A stretch of DNA of 64,000 nucleotides. It comes from Morinoia aosen (lineage: Eukaryota > Arthropoda > Malacostraca > Amphipoda > Talitridae). Every line of letters starts with the position of its first letter. Within the stretch, counting starts at the first letter, position 1. Shown here piece by piece: positions 48,576-61,028 of the stretch. The stretch is from positions 36,060,139-36,124,138 of the forward strand of contig CM059563.1 of NCBI GenBank assembly GCA_030386875.1, given 5' to 3'. The position numbers and the translations under genes are program-made. The notes beneath the pieces were generated by a model that searched no databases, was not told where the DNA came from, and saw nothing but the letters and a program-made list of their open reading frames with translations.

Positions 48576-49815
48576 CATAGTTGCCACTCTAGCTATAAAA
48601 TAGCTAGATCTAGATAGTTTTCGTTCAATCTAGATATCGAATTTGGTATTCTAGCTAATAGCTATAAATCTAGATAGTTTTTAAAATACCCTAGATAGTT
48701 CTAGCTAAAAGCATCAGTAATGAGTTGGAAGCTGAAAAGCGTTAAATATGACAACAGTTGAGACCGTATATTCAATGTTTGAAAGGCGTTCAAGCGTTGT
48801 TTGAGCGTCGATCGTTACTCGTTTAGTTACTTGAGTCTGTGTGACAAATTCCGCGCGGGAGTTAGTAGGACTTGGGATTAGTCGGGACGCGGGTACATCA
48901 GTGATCAGTTCCTCAGTTGTCAGCTTGTGTGGATACTGTGACTCCCGTGAAAATACCGAAACTTAGCCTGTCACAGTATTTAAGATATGGAAATATGGTC
49001 AAACTATATCGACTTTAGTTGTGAAAGTATTTAAATTTCATAAAGTATTCATGCTACATAGCTTTCACTTACTGACCGTACGTGACTCTTCGGGAATTCA
49101 AATTGGTAAATTCAGTTACTGGGCCTGATTAAACGCTGTAATTCAACAGTTAGTTAACTGATTTACTAGGTATGAATAGGCTCTTAATTTGATTATATTT
49201 TTACTTTCCTGATTGATGACCATCATTTATATGATAAAATAAGTATTATTGGTAAGTATCGGTGAAGTGTCAGCCGGATTTTGCCGATACTGATACCAGT
49301 AAAAATGACCGATACTGCCGATACCGATACATCAGTACATCACTACACTCAAGGTCACATGAAAATGCATTGCACTAAGTGCTCGAATATTATTCAGAAT
49401 GTGCTCTGTCCTCATTTTGAGGAAGAGCTAAATACCAAATTTAGTTTGTTATTGGACGAATAAAATGATTTTTCAGTTAAAAACTGTTGGGCGTTACAAT
49501 AATATATTTCAGTAATGTTGAAAAAGTAGTAGGTGCTGAAAAACATGACAGCAGCAAACTGAAAAAAGATGAGCCTTAGAGAGATGGCAAACCAAATGTT
49601 GAATCTACCTACTAGAATATAGTTGAATCTACCTACTTTGGACTGAATCAACTGGATTAATGTGATACAGATAGTATAGTCACAGTACTTATTGAGAGTT
49701 ATTCATTTTTGTGTTTAGCTATTTTTCTAGATTATGTTTTATTGAATCTAGCTATTTCTAGCTATATTTGAAAACGATTCTAAATATTTTAGCACAGACA
49801 AAAGTGGCAACCCTG
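48576..49815. mobile_element. Deleted hAT element with transposase fragment
   Basis: Terminal repeats CATAGTTGCCACT and AGTGGCAACCCTG are inverse complements at 11 of 13 positions. A perfect 8-bp target duplication GTCCAGAA lies at 48568-48575 and 49816-49823; both features fit the hAT superfamily. Subterminal CTAGCTAT/AGCTAGAT words cluster at both ends. Inside, 49380-49463 (plus) encodes TKCSNIIQNVLCPHFEEEL and FSLLLDE, a hAT transposase core fragment around the catalytic DE. A minus-strand R1 piece lies at about 49480-49585. The element is internally deleted and non-autonomous. Confidence 0.82.
49480..49585 (-). repeat. R1 fragment inside the deleted hAT
   Basis: The minus strand carries the R1 words ATCTTTTTTCAGTTTGCTGC and TTTTTCAGCACCTACTACTT. 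Both R1 ends are missing. Confidence 0.7.
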
Positions 49816-50219
49816 GTCCAGAACAGATCAGAGTCATCAGACTGAGATTGTAGGTGAATTTCAATATAAAAGTGAACTAAATTTTACCGAATATGTCTGT
49901 GTCATTCAGTATTCGAGCATAACAGGTGAGGAATACACAAGTCATTTACACTATTTGAAACGTAATCTTAAATGCCTGTAAATAAATTTCTCCTCATTAA
50001 TTGAACACCCTTCATTTTAAATTAGTTAACTCTAACTTGATGATCAAACTATAAACTCATTAGTCATGCAATTAGGGCTTGAATTTAGAATTCTGTGTTG
50101 TAGAATGAATTCTAAAAAACGTTTTTAATGATCGTTTGTACTTCTAGACGGTACTAAGATCAAAACCATTTAATTAAGTGTATCTGCATTGCAGTAATTA
50201 AATTGACAATTTGAAGGGT

Positions 50220-50587
50220 CAATATTTACTTTATGTCAGGCAAACGACCATTATGGGCGCCGCCATCTTGGATTTGATGTAAACAAGATTGCGGTCGTCA
50301 CCCTAATGGGTGGGTTAGAAGCTTTATTTATAATTTTCGCTATAAGAACTGTGGCTAACCCTCACGACCCAACCTCTTTACGTTTGTAATAGGGGGTTAA
50401 CTACCCTTATTAACTAAATAACGGCTCGCGCGCGCGCGCGCCGGCGCCAACTTCAAAGTACAATTATTCAAAAATAACGCATCAGCGAGCAGAATGTCAT
50501 TCGTGTAAAAGGTTATTAAATGTGTTCCTTTATTGATTATTTGCCCATAAATTATTAATTTCCTTGCCTGACATAAAATAAATATTG
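50220..50587. mobile_element. Small terminal-inverted-repeat element
   Basis: Ends 50220-50243 and 50564-50587 are inverse complements at 23 of 24 positions, with ATGTCAGGCAA at the inner edge. The interior has GGGCGCCGCCATCTTGG (a YY1-like GCCGCCATCTTG word) and a CG-dinucleotide run at about 50426-50443, both striking in this AT-rich region. No coding frame is convincing. No target duplication was resolved, so the family is unknown. Confidence 0.6.
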
Positions 50588-51696
50588 TCCATTTATAGTT
50601 AGATAATATTAATTTGATCAATGCCAAAATCATTATTCTTGCAATTTACTTGACTTATTCATTGCTTCCTAGACTTTGAATTTTAAATTCTGTGTTGTGA
50701 AGATTAATTTCATTTCAAAAATCATTCATCAAACATTTTTGAATACTGTATCAATGTAGGGAGTTCCTGCCTACAAGATGTTTTTGTATGGATTTTGAAA
50801 TATGGAATAAAAAATTAATCATAGTTTTCTAGATAAATAGACAAATTATTTACATATTATACAAATGTGTTATGATTAGCAACTCCTTGATCATTACTAA
50901 TTAAAATTTATAAATTTATCTTCATTGAAGTAATTGAATGCTTTATTTATTATCAGGTTATGATCTCTTTAAGTTAAAGTGGTTAACATATATATGTAAT
51001 CTGTTGTGAATTGAGAGTGCATTATTTTTCAGTTATTTTTCTTACCATTTACCCATATTGTAATGTTGTTAATATAGTTACATAATTCATCTGAATGTAG
51101 TTGAACTCAGCAGAATGTCAGCTAAAGTTTACATACAGTTGTGCACATTTTAATGTATGTAAATTAATCGTGTAGCGTGATCTATTATCACAATTTATTG
51201 AAAGAAATAGGAAGCCCATGTTCATATCATCTTAGGCAAGGAATTCAAATAACTATATGCCATGATATAACTATGATAAAACTTGAATTGAAAAGTGAAT
51301 AAGTCATGAATGGTTCTACATCATGACTTTATGCAATCAAATAAGAAATTGATATAGTTAAACAATTAAAAATCCACCTACAAAATTAGCCGTTATAGAT
51401 AACAAAATAATACCTGCAACAAATTTAAATTCTATTAGCAATGGCTTTAATAGCAATTTTGTTATACTTTTGCAGAATTGTTTCATGGAGAATTTTTCTT
51501 GACTAAAGTTACCAACAAGCAACTTGATTTACAAATTTATATAATTTATTTATAATTTATAAAAACTTGCAGTATAAAATTTCACCTCCTGCTTATATCA
51601 ACATAGCATATTTCTCTCGATTTTCCCTTCATATCAAAATAACATAATTTAAACAAAATGAAGTACATTTATAAACATCTTGAGCCTAATTAAAAC
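50588..51696. other. AT-rich non-coding
   Basis: There is no family-bearing open frame. A GAATTT-AATTCTGTGTTGT word at 50677-50705 repeats one at about 50091-50118 in direct orientation, hinting at an older duplication around the 50220 element. Confidence 0.4.
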
Positions 51697-52127
51697 CTCG
51701 GTATTTGTGAAGAAGACAATAATCGATTTTCCAGTTTTTGGTGCTTGGATATAGGTTACTAAATCAAAATAATTTTTTTTCATCTATGCACTTTCCGTCG
51801 CAAATGAGTATTTAACGAGTTATAGTAATGACGTTATGTAACGTTACTGAACTAATCTAAACTAAAGTAACCTAAAGTAACAATCATTCAAGCGCATTGC
51901 AGCCGCCAGAAGGGAGAGTCCATTAAGATTCCTCCCCTTAAATAGATTTTCCCTATGCTACAAAGAATAGAATTGTGGCGGGTAACCTACAGCTATAACT
52001 TATTAAATACTCATTTTTAACAGAAAGGGCATAGATGAAAAATTTTTCATTTCCATCTAATTACCAATAATCAAGCAGCAAATATTGGGGATATAGATTA
52101 TTGTCCTCTCCTTCACAAATACCTCAC
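51697..52127. mobile_element. Fold-back (MITE-like) repeat
   Basis: Arms of ~135 bp (51697-51827 and 51991-52127) are inverse complements with moderate divergence. Shared words include GGTATTTGTGAAG, GACAATAATC, TTCATCTATGC, AAATGAGTATTTAA and GTTATAG. The short loop contains GCCGCCAGAAGGGAGAG. No coding frame is present. The size and structure suit a MITE; the target duplication was not resolved. Confidence 0.7.
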
Positions 52128-54107
52128 TTTTTACAACCTTATTTAATATAATTAGTACTAATTCAAAATATTATTGCTCTTATCGACACTAAAATCAAAC
52201 AAATCATGGGTGGTGATCTAATTTACCATATTAGCAAAATAATACCTTGTAAGCTATGTCCTAATCAATGAGTATTGAAATGTTGAAAGTAAACATTCAT
52301 CATATATTACAAATATATTAACTTCTTAAACATATATTAATATTATATACAGACAATGATCAATGATTTCAGAATGAACAACAAAGAACGTTATGATTTA
52401 TTGAAAAAATTGAAAAGAAATATTTAGAATAATACATTGATAGATCTCTGTTATAAACCATCACTTCCTTCTGAATAATGGTTATAAAGTAGCATGAAGA
52501 ATCATTTCCAACCTTACTTGCAAAAATATTCTGTATTCTAGGTATAGAAACATATAAAAATATCAGTTCTCACTCATGATTACCCTTGTGTATTGCTTCA
52601 CTCTCTAGATTGATGTAATATTCATTCAACATTTATGAAATCTAATGAAATACACTATATTAACATGATAAGTATTATGGAAAATCTTAGATTCACTTCA
52701 GCAATTAAGCTAAAAACTCCACAAATGGTTATTTTGTCACCATGCAAATGTTTCTTATAATAAATTTATTAACTTGGTAACTATAATTTCATTTTTCAGG
52801 ATTTAGCTCTCCATTATCCATCTGAACCAACAAATCCCCTCAAATAAAATTCATATTAACATTCAATTTTATATAACAATCTAAATATGTGAAAATCAAT
52901 TTACTATGTTTGAAAATCAAATAATATATAAAAGGCTATAACACTAAGTCCACCAGGTAGTAAAGTAGTAAAAAATATTCAACTTTGCCTCAGGGGGTTT
53001 ACTTTACTTGTTGAGGTAGTTAAAAATTATGAAGTGGACTAATGCACTAAAAATTGAAAAGGAATGTACAAATGTTTAAAGAGTATGAAGATTTCTAAAA
53101 ATTTAGTTCTCCCAGAACCAGACATTTGTTGTAGTGTAGGAAAATATTCTGTAAGGGTATCTAACAATCCCCGTGTGTGTACTAGATTTCTAGTCAGTTT
53201 ATTTTTTTGCATATAATGAACTGTTGCTCTGATAGTTGAAAGATGTTAAGACACGGTCTTTGCCCAACATTTGTTGAACTCCATTTAGGAAGGAGTACAT
53301 ATAGAATTTGCATAATATTTTTGCATTATGCGTTGGTTGCTGTATTTAGTACTAGGTATTTGATTCTATATTTTAGGTATTAACAAACTCTGAATTGTTT
53401 TTAACCTATGTTATTGCGTCTTTTATTGACTCAAAATACTCATCATTGGCCAATTACTTACATCTGGGCATTTGGACAAGATCTATTTAGTAAAAAGTAG
53501 GCTGTAATTTTTTGCTGCCAAAGGACGTAAAACGTAGTAACACAGTTGCATCATTTTGAAATGAAAAATCACTAGATTTCCTATATAGCTAATTTCTATT
53601 TTATCTTAAATTATAAACTGAGTAATCTCATTCATTGTTGTAACATCATGCTATTATATTTTAATATTTTGCTTGCAGAATTATAGCCATCTGATGAATG
53701 ATTAACACATTCATTTCACGTCCAAGGTTGTAAACAATTTGTTAGATTAGGTTGTAACTACCCAGAATTTGGAAATCAACTTAAATGGTTGAAAATATTC
53801 TGATCCTTGTTGGTAGAAATGAAAAATATAATTCTATGAAACATTTCACATAGTATAATAACCGTTACTTCATATAGACATTGTGAATTAGGAAAGAAGA
53901 GAAGTTTCATTTTTTTTTGACATATAAATATATGAAAAATTCACCTACTACCACAGTGAGAAACTATCAATGCCATAATTTTGCTATTCAGTATGAAAAA
54001 ATAATAAATTAATTATACCCCACTGGAAAAATATATTATATTGTTCAAAATAATAATGCAACTTATTCTGAAATAAATGCATGAACTGAACCTCAAAAAT
54101 TTTGCAG
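52128..54107. other. AT-rich non-coding, probable intron or upstream flank
   Basis: I see no open frame with a family signature, no clear repeat and no RNA gene in this stretch. Confidence 0.4.
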
Positions 54108-54240
54108 ATTTTGTTAACCTTGGGCAAATTCCATGACTGGTCAACGATGGACCGCAACAGTCGGCGATACAGAAAGTCTCGGCGTGTACAAGAAGATCAT
54201 GATGTGCTCGTTGATTCGCCGTGCATCACAGTAAAGCATG
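54108..54240 (+). CDS. Exon 1 of the recombinase-like gene
   Basis: Acceptor AATTTTGCAG at 54107 and donor CATG|gtaaag at 54241. The frame is open throughout; the first ATG is at 54147 and gives MDRNSRRYRKSRRVQEED, a basic then acidic N-terminus, ending ITVKH plus one base (phase 1). The segment before the ATG is also open, so an upstream start cannot be excluded. Confidence 0.5.
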
Positions 54241-54642
54241 GTAAAGGTAACGTCTAATTAACATAAGTTACAATGTACTGACCTGTTCAATATTTCTTCA
54301 AATGAGCCCTTTATTAATATTAACTATGTATCTTCAAATGGAGGGTAAATTTCCAGTGTCATAACCCACAAAACATAGAATTATAGGAAACTGAAGTTAG
54401 AGACGTATTGTTTACCGTAGGGTTGCTAAATTGGCTTTACTAGCTAAGTTACTAACTAGGAACTGAACTAGGAACTAGGCCACTCTGCGCCTGAAAGACA
54501 GCTACGTCACTATGAGGTGAAATTATCACTAAATCCAATCTCCAGTTTTGACCTCTGATGGGTTAGGACACTCTGCATATTTGCCCTCCAAATGTGTTTC
54601 ACTTAGCCATTATGGCAATGAAATCTTTAATCAACAAAGTTA

Positions 54643-55184
54643 CCCCTCAGGGGATGTAACTATTGTATCTATGGGAAGTAGCACTCCCAGGGGGAAAAGA
54701 TGTGCGGGTCCGAGCTGAGAGATAGGCATTTTTTATTGAAATAGGATAGGCTTTTATTTTGTTACGGACCATCTTTTTTCGGTTCACTCCTGTCTGTTTT
54801 CAACACCTACTACTTTCTTCAACTTTTTTCTTGCTTCTTGCCCCTCAGGGGGATACAGGTATTGTATCTATGGGAATTAGCGCTCCCAGGAGGACTATGT
54901 GAGGGCCTGAGCTAAAGGTTAGGTAGGCTTCCTTTTGTTGAAATAGAATAGGTTTTTGTTTTGTTACGGACCATCTTTTTTCGGTTCACTGCTGTCCTGT
55001 TTTTCATCACCTACTTCTTTCTTCTTCAACTTTTTCTTGTTTCATGAACTTCTTTCTTAGCTTCCTGTTTCTGTGCACCTTGTGCATAGATTCTGCGTTC
55101 CCTCAACTCCATACTAAATGGTGCCTTCCTCCTTCCTCTCTTAGAACATCTTTGTCGTTCAATTAAGGGAGGCTAAAACTTTCT

Positions 55185-55216
<32 letters not shown>

Positions 55217-55372
55217 TCTTGCTTCTTGAACTTTTTCCTTACTGTTTCTGTGCACCTTTTGCATAGATTCTGCGTTCCCTTAACTCCATACTAAATGGTG
55301 CCTTCCTCCTTCCTTTCTTTGAACATCTTTGTCGTGGTAAAGGGAGGCTAAAACTTTCTTATAATCAATCAG
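54643..55372 (+). mobile_element. R1 copy d, split by a nested R1
   Basis: The outer copy begins CCCCTCAGGGG and runs to 54840. It resumes at 55216 with TTCTTGCTTCTTG and continues to an AATC-type tail. TCAACAAA before it (54631-54638) and after it (55373-55380) is a likely target duplication. The interruption is another R1. Confidence 0.8.
54841..55215 (+). mobile_element. R1 copy d2, nested inside copy d
   Basis: This is a full 375-bp R1 from CCCCTCAGGGGGATAC to an AAT-repeat tail. It inserted into the older copy with a 13-bp target duplication TTCTTGCTTCTTG (54828-54840 and 55216-55228). The nesting gives a relative age: the outer copy is older. Confidence 0.88.
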
Positions 55373-55877
55373 TCAACAAATACAATACCTCTCCAGGATC
55401 GTTGCAGCTGCTGCAAACTGCTACATTAAATACATCCATGCAAGCAAAAACTATGCAACACCCGCATTCGCCTTGGTATGTGCAAAGGAGAGAAATTTCA
55501 TTTTTTCTACTCTTCCAAAGACATAATGCAAGTATGCAAGTCCACGAAGTCTTCGCGGAGTACGGCAATTAGCGCACAGAAATTTAATGCAAGTTCATGG
55601 TAAAAGTATAATATTACTTTTATCATGAACTTACCTATGTCCTATTACGTGGGCATTTATCATGCACCATATATCATCTCGTGTTTCAATTTTATAGGTA
55701 ACTTCAAACTGGTAGCTCGAATCCCAGCAAGTACCATTACAGTGGTAAGGTCATGACCAATAAATTATCATTCATGCGGAGGAAAGATATGTCCATAGCA
55801 TCTACACATTTGTATGCATCCATGTGGATGAAATATGTTCACTTCTCGCCATCGTACTAATTATTTAAACACCTCAG

Positions 55878-55961
55878 GTTCACCACTACCCATCCCTCTT
55901 GATGAGGACGAACCATCACCTCGTCGAGAACCTCAGATCCTTGGTGCTCCTGTAACAACAG
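55878..55961 (+). CDS. Exon 2 of the recombinase-like gene
   Basis: Acceptor AACACCTCAG and donor ACAG|gtcagt bound 84 nt, phase 1 to phase 1. It encodes the Pro/Glu-rich SPLPIPLDEDEPSPRREP followed by GAPVTT. The Gly at the exon 1 junction is built from both exons, which supports the splice. Confidence 0.5.
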
Positions 55962-56181
55962 GTCAGTTACGATACTACTCTTTTATATAAAGTACATTGA
56001 TTTAGGATATATTTTGCATAAATAACATGCTCCCGTTGAATCGTTTCTAAGTAAGACATTACGTTAAATTGTAATTATTTTGGCCTTTTAAAAGTGGATA
56101 TTAACGATGTTAATAATGCACTATTCTTTCCCACATGACCGATTTCGTTAGTCCCGACACCTTTTCTACACCCATTATGAC

Positions 56182-58772
56182 TAGAGCCCGGACGTTTAGG
56201 CACTTATAAAAAGGCATTTATGGCACTAAAACATAGGCACTTTTGGCACTTAACCATAGGCGCTTATGGCAGTATTTGTAGGCATTTATGGCACTATCCA
56301 TGGGCATTTATGGCAGTTTCGTAGGCATTTGAGACATGCAATGCAGGCTATTTGAAATTGAACAAGTCATGCTTTCCCTGATAATCAGCCGGTTCTGCAC
56401 TATCGTAAAAATGTGTTTTAAGGTATGAAAGGGAAAGAATTAAACGAATTAAATGTATTGTATTTACTGCACTGTTCACGAGAAAACATTTTTAACAATT
56501 GAAATTCATTATACATATGTAATACAAATATTATTTTGTAACATGGAATGAACTTTATAGTAACGTGTAACAAAACTTTAACTTCAACAACATTGAAAAT
56601 ACATAAACATTGTTTATAGATACAACCAAAAACTTTTATAATACATTGTTATTCGTCACTGTTACAAGCATCTTTACGTTTTCACAGGTCAAACTCAACT
56701 GTCGATCCGAGAATATATGCTCAAGTTTTGAGAATGATCTTTCAACTTTGACAGATGTTACGGGGGAGAATTTGAAACATGCTGCATCGCTCGGTGAAAG
56801 ATTAACAACGCATTGAACATTTGTTCCGTTAAGGACGTGTGCAATATCTTTCATCTGTCGTAGGCTAACATTAGAATAAAAAACATTATGGTATTTTTTA
56901 GCTATGTGTTTGCCTTTTTCTACGGGAGTGCTCCTCAATTTTTCTACAGTGCTATCAACCAAATCTAAAGCATAATGCAGCGGAATGTTCCTTTTTTCTA
57001 GCGCTTGCATGGTTTGCGGTAGCGTTTGAAAGTGTGTTTCGATGAAAGAGAGATCGTTCTGCAAACTAGAATTACATATCAATTCCTGAACAATGCGTAT
57101 GGAGGCAACGTCTTCAGTATCCAAAGTGTTGAAGATGTCTTGTAGAGCTTCGAAGTAGGAAGAATAATAAAAACAGCTGATAACCACGTTCCCCATCTCG
57201 TGATAATTGGTTGTGGGGGTACGCTCAGGCTTGGGGCATATTCACGAATGTGAAGCGACTTGAAAAATTTTCTTGCCATTTGCAATCAAACTGTCCACAG
57301 GTTGAAACAGCGAGCGAACTTCTTCGGATATTCTATGAAATCCATGCACTTAACACGTAAAATGGATCATGCGAGGAAACAGAACCTGCAAAGTTCTAAC
57401 TGTTTTCTTCATGTACGAAGTGGCACCCGTAACAAATAGAAGTACTTTGTTATACTTGATGCCATCCCGCCCATAGTATTGCAACAGAAGTGGTGAATAC
57501 CTAGGATATATTTGAACTGTTGGTTGACGAAATAGACTCTGTTGTTAGTAAATGCATGCTTTGTTCATCTGACGCTACTAAGGTACCTACAATCATATTC
57601 ACTAAATGTCTTCCCAGTGGATCAGTAGTTTCATCAATTGAAATTGAAATGTTTTTATCACGAATTTTTATTTATTTTATCTATGGTTTTAGAGTAGTTT
57701 TATCTACGAGTACATAGTATTATCTCAGAGTTCATTTATTTTGGATGCTCTTTCCGAAATATTCTTCGAGAAATAATCTGTCTTTCATTGGTCAATTTCC
57801 CCAAGGGTATGTTAGCATCAATGAAAGTCTTGCACAAGTCCTCTTTAAACGTACGGTCCAAGTTAGGCGAATACTGAACAGTAGACGCGTTAGCAAAACT
57901 GGCCGCACTTCCAGAAGGTTGTGAAGTGTCGACTTCCAGGTCGTCTTGTCGATGCCGCTTAGCCCGTAGGGTTGGTGCGCAAAATATATTTTTTCACATT
58001 TCTCAGTGTCTTGCATTCATTGCAGCATAATATATTGTTTGCAACGCAAGAAAATCATTTTCGCCGTATTCTGCTATGTAACCAAGAATCTTGGCTGCAT
58101 CTGTTTGTTTAGCTTTAGGCATTGAATGGATGGCAATTGAACTAATTTTATACTAGTTAGTAGCAGTAATCTAGAAAGATGGGGAGAGTGAAAAAAATGG
58201 GGAGAGTGAAAAAAAGTTTAAAAACACATGTGACAAAATCAACTGGGAACACATTAATCATCAAATTTCCGTTAGGGTTATTATTTGGATTCATGTAACA
58301 ACGACCGCCGTAAAAAACACAGTAAATCCGGCTAACGTAAAAACGTCACACCTTACGATCGTTGACACATCGTCATATGATAACCGGAAACCTAAAAACA
58401 ACTAACTTAACCTATCAACGACCGCGTTATTAACACACGCTTTGCTCTGGGCGAAGCCTCGCACACTTCGCTCACATCGCTCCGTACAATGATGTTATCA
58501 CCCGCAACTCGAACCGTATATGCGGTCACTTCCAAATAACCAATTACATGCAGCTCCCGATTACTTTTTCTCTTTAGGAATTTTTACTGATGGTATATAC
58601 TAGTTATGTTGGGTTACAATATTCTAGAAATAATAAATCTTACACAAGCAGCATAAATAGACGTTTATGGCATTATGAAGGCATTTATGGCGTTATGAAG
58701 GCATTTATGGCATTATATGCACATATGGCTCTTTAGGCATTTTAGGCATTTATGGCAAAAGTCCGGGCTTTA
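56182..58772 (-). mobile_element. hAT transposon (2.6 kb, mutated)
   Basis: Terminal repeats TAGAGCCCGGAC (56182-56193) and GTCCGGGCTTTA (58761-58772) match at 11 of 12 positions in inverse orientation. The flanking 8-bp duplication is ATTATGAC / ATCATGAC (one mismatch). Both ends carry several copies of a 12-bp word GGCATTTATGGC, the kind of subterminal cluster hAT transposases bind. A minus-strand transposase relic lies inside. The element sits in an intron of the recombinase-like gene. Confidence 0.88.
56636..58016 (-). pseudogene. hAT transposase relic
   Basis: Read on the minus strand, segments in order include TYPWGN near 57800; RDGIKYNKVLLFVTGATSYM and HGFHRISEEVRSLF (about 57460-57320, with an internal stop); TRWGTWL near 57210; and a 186-codon frame (57196-56636). 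That frame ends with the hATC dimerisation motif SVKVERSFSKLEHIFSDRQL and ENVKMLVTV. At least one frameshift (near 57190) and several stops break it, so it encodes no working transposase. In a live element this protein would bind the ends and cut the element out. Confidence 0.8.
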
Positions 58773-58952
58773 ATCATGACGAAAACTATCATTAATCACT
58801 TTACCTAATTTATTTCAAGTTCTTCTTATTACTACTCTTTACTATTCTACTTGTCGCAGAAGAATAATCCATCTCAGTTGGCATTTGCGCAACATAAAAA
58901 ATTCTCATTTTCCAATGACGTGAACTACGAGGCTATACACCCAGAAGCGGCA

Positions 58953-59318
58953 GGTAGCCCCTCGGGGGGATACAAGTATTGTATCTATAAGAATTAGCGC
59001 TCCCAGGGGGACAAGGTGAGGGACTCAGCTGAGAGTTAGGTAGGTAGGTAGGCCTTCTTTTTGTTGAAATAAAATGTTTTATTTTTGTTATGTTAAGGAC
59101 CACTTTTTTCCGGTTCACTGCTGTCCTGTTCTTCAGCACCTACTACTTTCTTCTTCAACTTAGGTCTTGTTTTATAATCTTCTTTCACAACTTACTGTTT
59201 TTATGCTTTTTCTGCGTAGATTTCGCGTTTCCACAACTCCATATTAAATGGTGCCTTCCTCCTTCCTCTCGCATTTGTTGCTGGGTAGGGCGGCTAAAAC
59301 TATCAACTAATCTAATCT
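58953..59318 (+). mobile_element. R1 copy e
   Basis: An R1 copy with CCCCTCGGGGGGATAC near its start and CGGCTAAAACTATC near its end, with a CTAAT-type tail. A probable 8-bp target duplication AAGCGGCA lies at 58945-58952 and 59319-59326. A GTAG word is locally repeated in the body near 59038-59050. Confidence 0.8.
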
Positions 59319-59401
59319 AAGCGGCATTATCAGACCATAACATATTTATGTAGACCTACATTATTTTGCGTTATATGCGCATCACTTTCATTTTATTGCA
59401 G

Positions 59402-59527
59402 ATTTCGAGCGCGGGAGTGATTCGCAGATTTCGAGCACAGAAGTGAGTGATGGAAATTCCCCACAAGTTTCAGGAGCGGTCGTCGGACCGGTCCCGTAGA
59501 CATCTCTTTATCAGAGAACATCTAAGC
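59402..59527 (+). pseudogene. Exon 3 of the recombinase-like gene, with stop
   Basis: Acceptor TTTATTGCAG and donor AAGC|gtaagt bound 126 nt, again phase 1 to phase 1. It encodes the Ser-rich acidic FERGSDSQISSTEVSDGN, but TAG at 59497 interrupts it. Phase agreement beyond the stop argues that the stop is a later mutation. Confidence 0.45.
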
Positions 59528-61028
59528 GTAAGTTCACTTAATTTAAATTTATTAATCTCTATTTGCTCATTTTCGATCGTTGCAATTTCAATGTATAATT
59601 CTATCTAATTCAAATTCTAATGATAGTGTTAATTTTCTGTTAAATGCTATCTAAGTATCACTATCGTCATAAGAGGGAGAAGGGACACAAGGCTTTTTAT
59701 GTTCTAACTATAACTCGTACTAGCGCTCTTTAGAAGTGATCAACGATTATGTAAAGTACGTACACAAGTGGGTAGACAACTTTCAACGAAACTTAGTCTG
59801 GCCATCAAGGGTAGGACTCAATAGTTTTTGCGAACGGAGACTTTATCTTTGCGTCTCGAACATTTGAATTTGTTATCCGCCGTCTTAACCACCAAATTTA
59901 CATTTTTTCCATTTTTTTTTTCAAACCACCAAATTTACCGTCTATCCAAGAAAGTTGTCATTTCGCGACTGATTTTTCTGAAATTTTCACAACACGTGTG
60001 GAATCATGCAGCGATTTTTGTTCGGTGTTTTTATAATTGTTTTAAAAACTTTATTTTCTCAGAATAAAGCGATAAAAATGGATATTCGGAAAATGATACT
60101 CCTACAATTTTGAAGGTACAAAACCGGCATTATGTTTTATAGATTGCTAAATGTATTACCTAAAGAAATATTGCAGCGTAATAGCGACTGTTAGATTCTT
60201 TGAATTTTTGAAATATTTTTTCAAACATTGCTCTCCTATCAAATATATTCTGTTTAATTCTCAAACAATTTTCTTAACACTTAGACTGCGACTACAAAAT
60301 ATTAAGTACAACATCAAACTCAAATTTAATGCCAATTGTAGTAAGCTATTTGGAAAATACCAAACACGAACTAGATCGTGCCCTCATTTCGCTTTGATTA
60401 AATATTTATGAAAATTGTGTTTGCGACTACTGGCAGGTCAGTAGCATTCTGAAAATTACCTCCGTGTACCACCGGTGGCGCACGTCACAGTCAAAGTGTT
60501 GATAAATCTTCATTCAAAAATCTACTCAAATGCTTCTGTGGTTCTTTTTAAGTCCCTATCGAATAGTATGACTGTCATTCCTGTACCTCGAAAACTGGGA
60601 GTAGCATTTTCAACGACAATAAGTTCAAGTTTTCATGAGAGCCTGAGACTCGTCACCTGTTTGGCCTTGCAAGTGCGCATTTAATTGGTCTTTCGCCAGC
60701 TGTAGCTGACGAACGAACACATATGTAAGGCAGCAGAGCACATCGTTTGATTCCTAAGAAAAGTCTCTTTACCATGAGCTAAACAAGGCAGAATTGATAA
60801 TGATTTAACAGTGGCATTTTTTTGGGTAGATAGTTCCCTAAATCATTCCTATGATTCATTCCTTTCAATAAGATGATTTATTTCGCTTAATAAGGTCATT
60901 AACTAACTTAACTAAATAATATCATTCCATTTTTGAAACTCTATGATTCGGTCAGGCTCGTATGTATTCCCATATTTATTATAACAGTCATCAAAACGTC
61001 TAACTCGTCATACTTCCTCCCTTAACAG
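59528..61028. other. Intron-like sequence with a dispersed repeat copy
   Basis: This is non-coding apart from the 60334-60505 copy of the repeat also seen at 27965-28180. Open frames of 60-86 codons here show no family signature. Confidence 0.4.
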
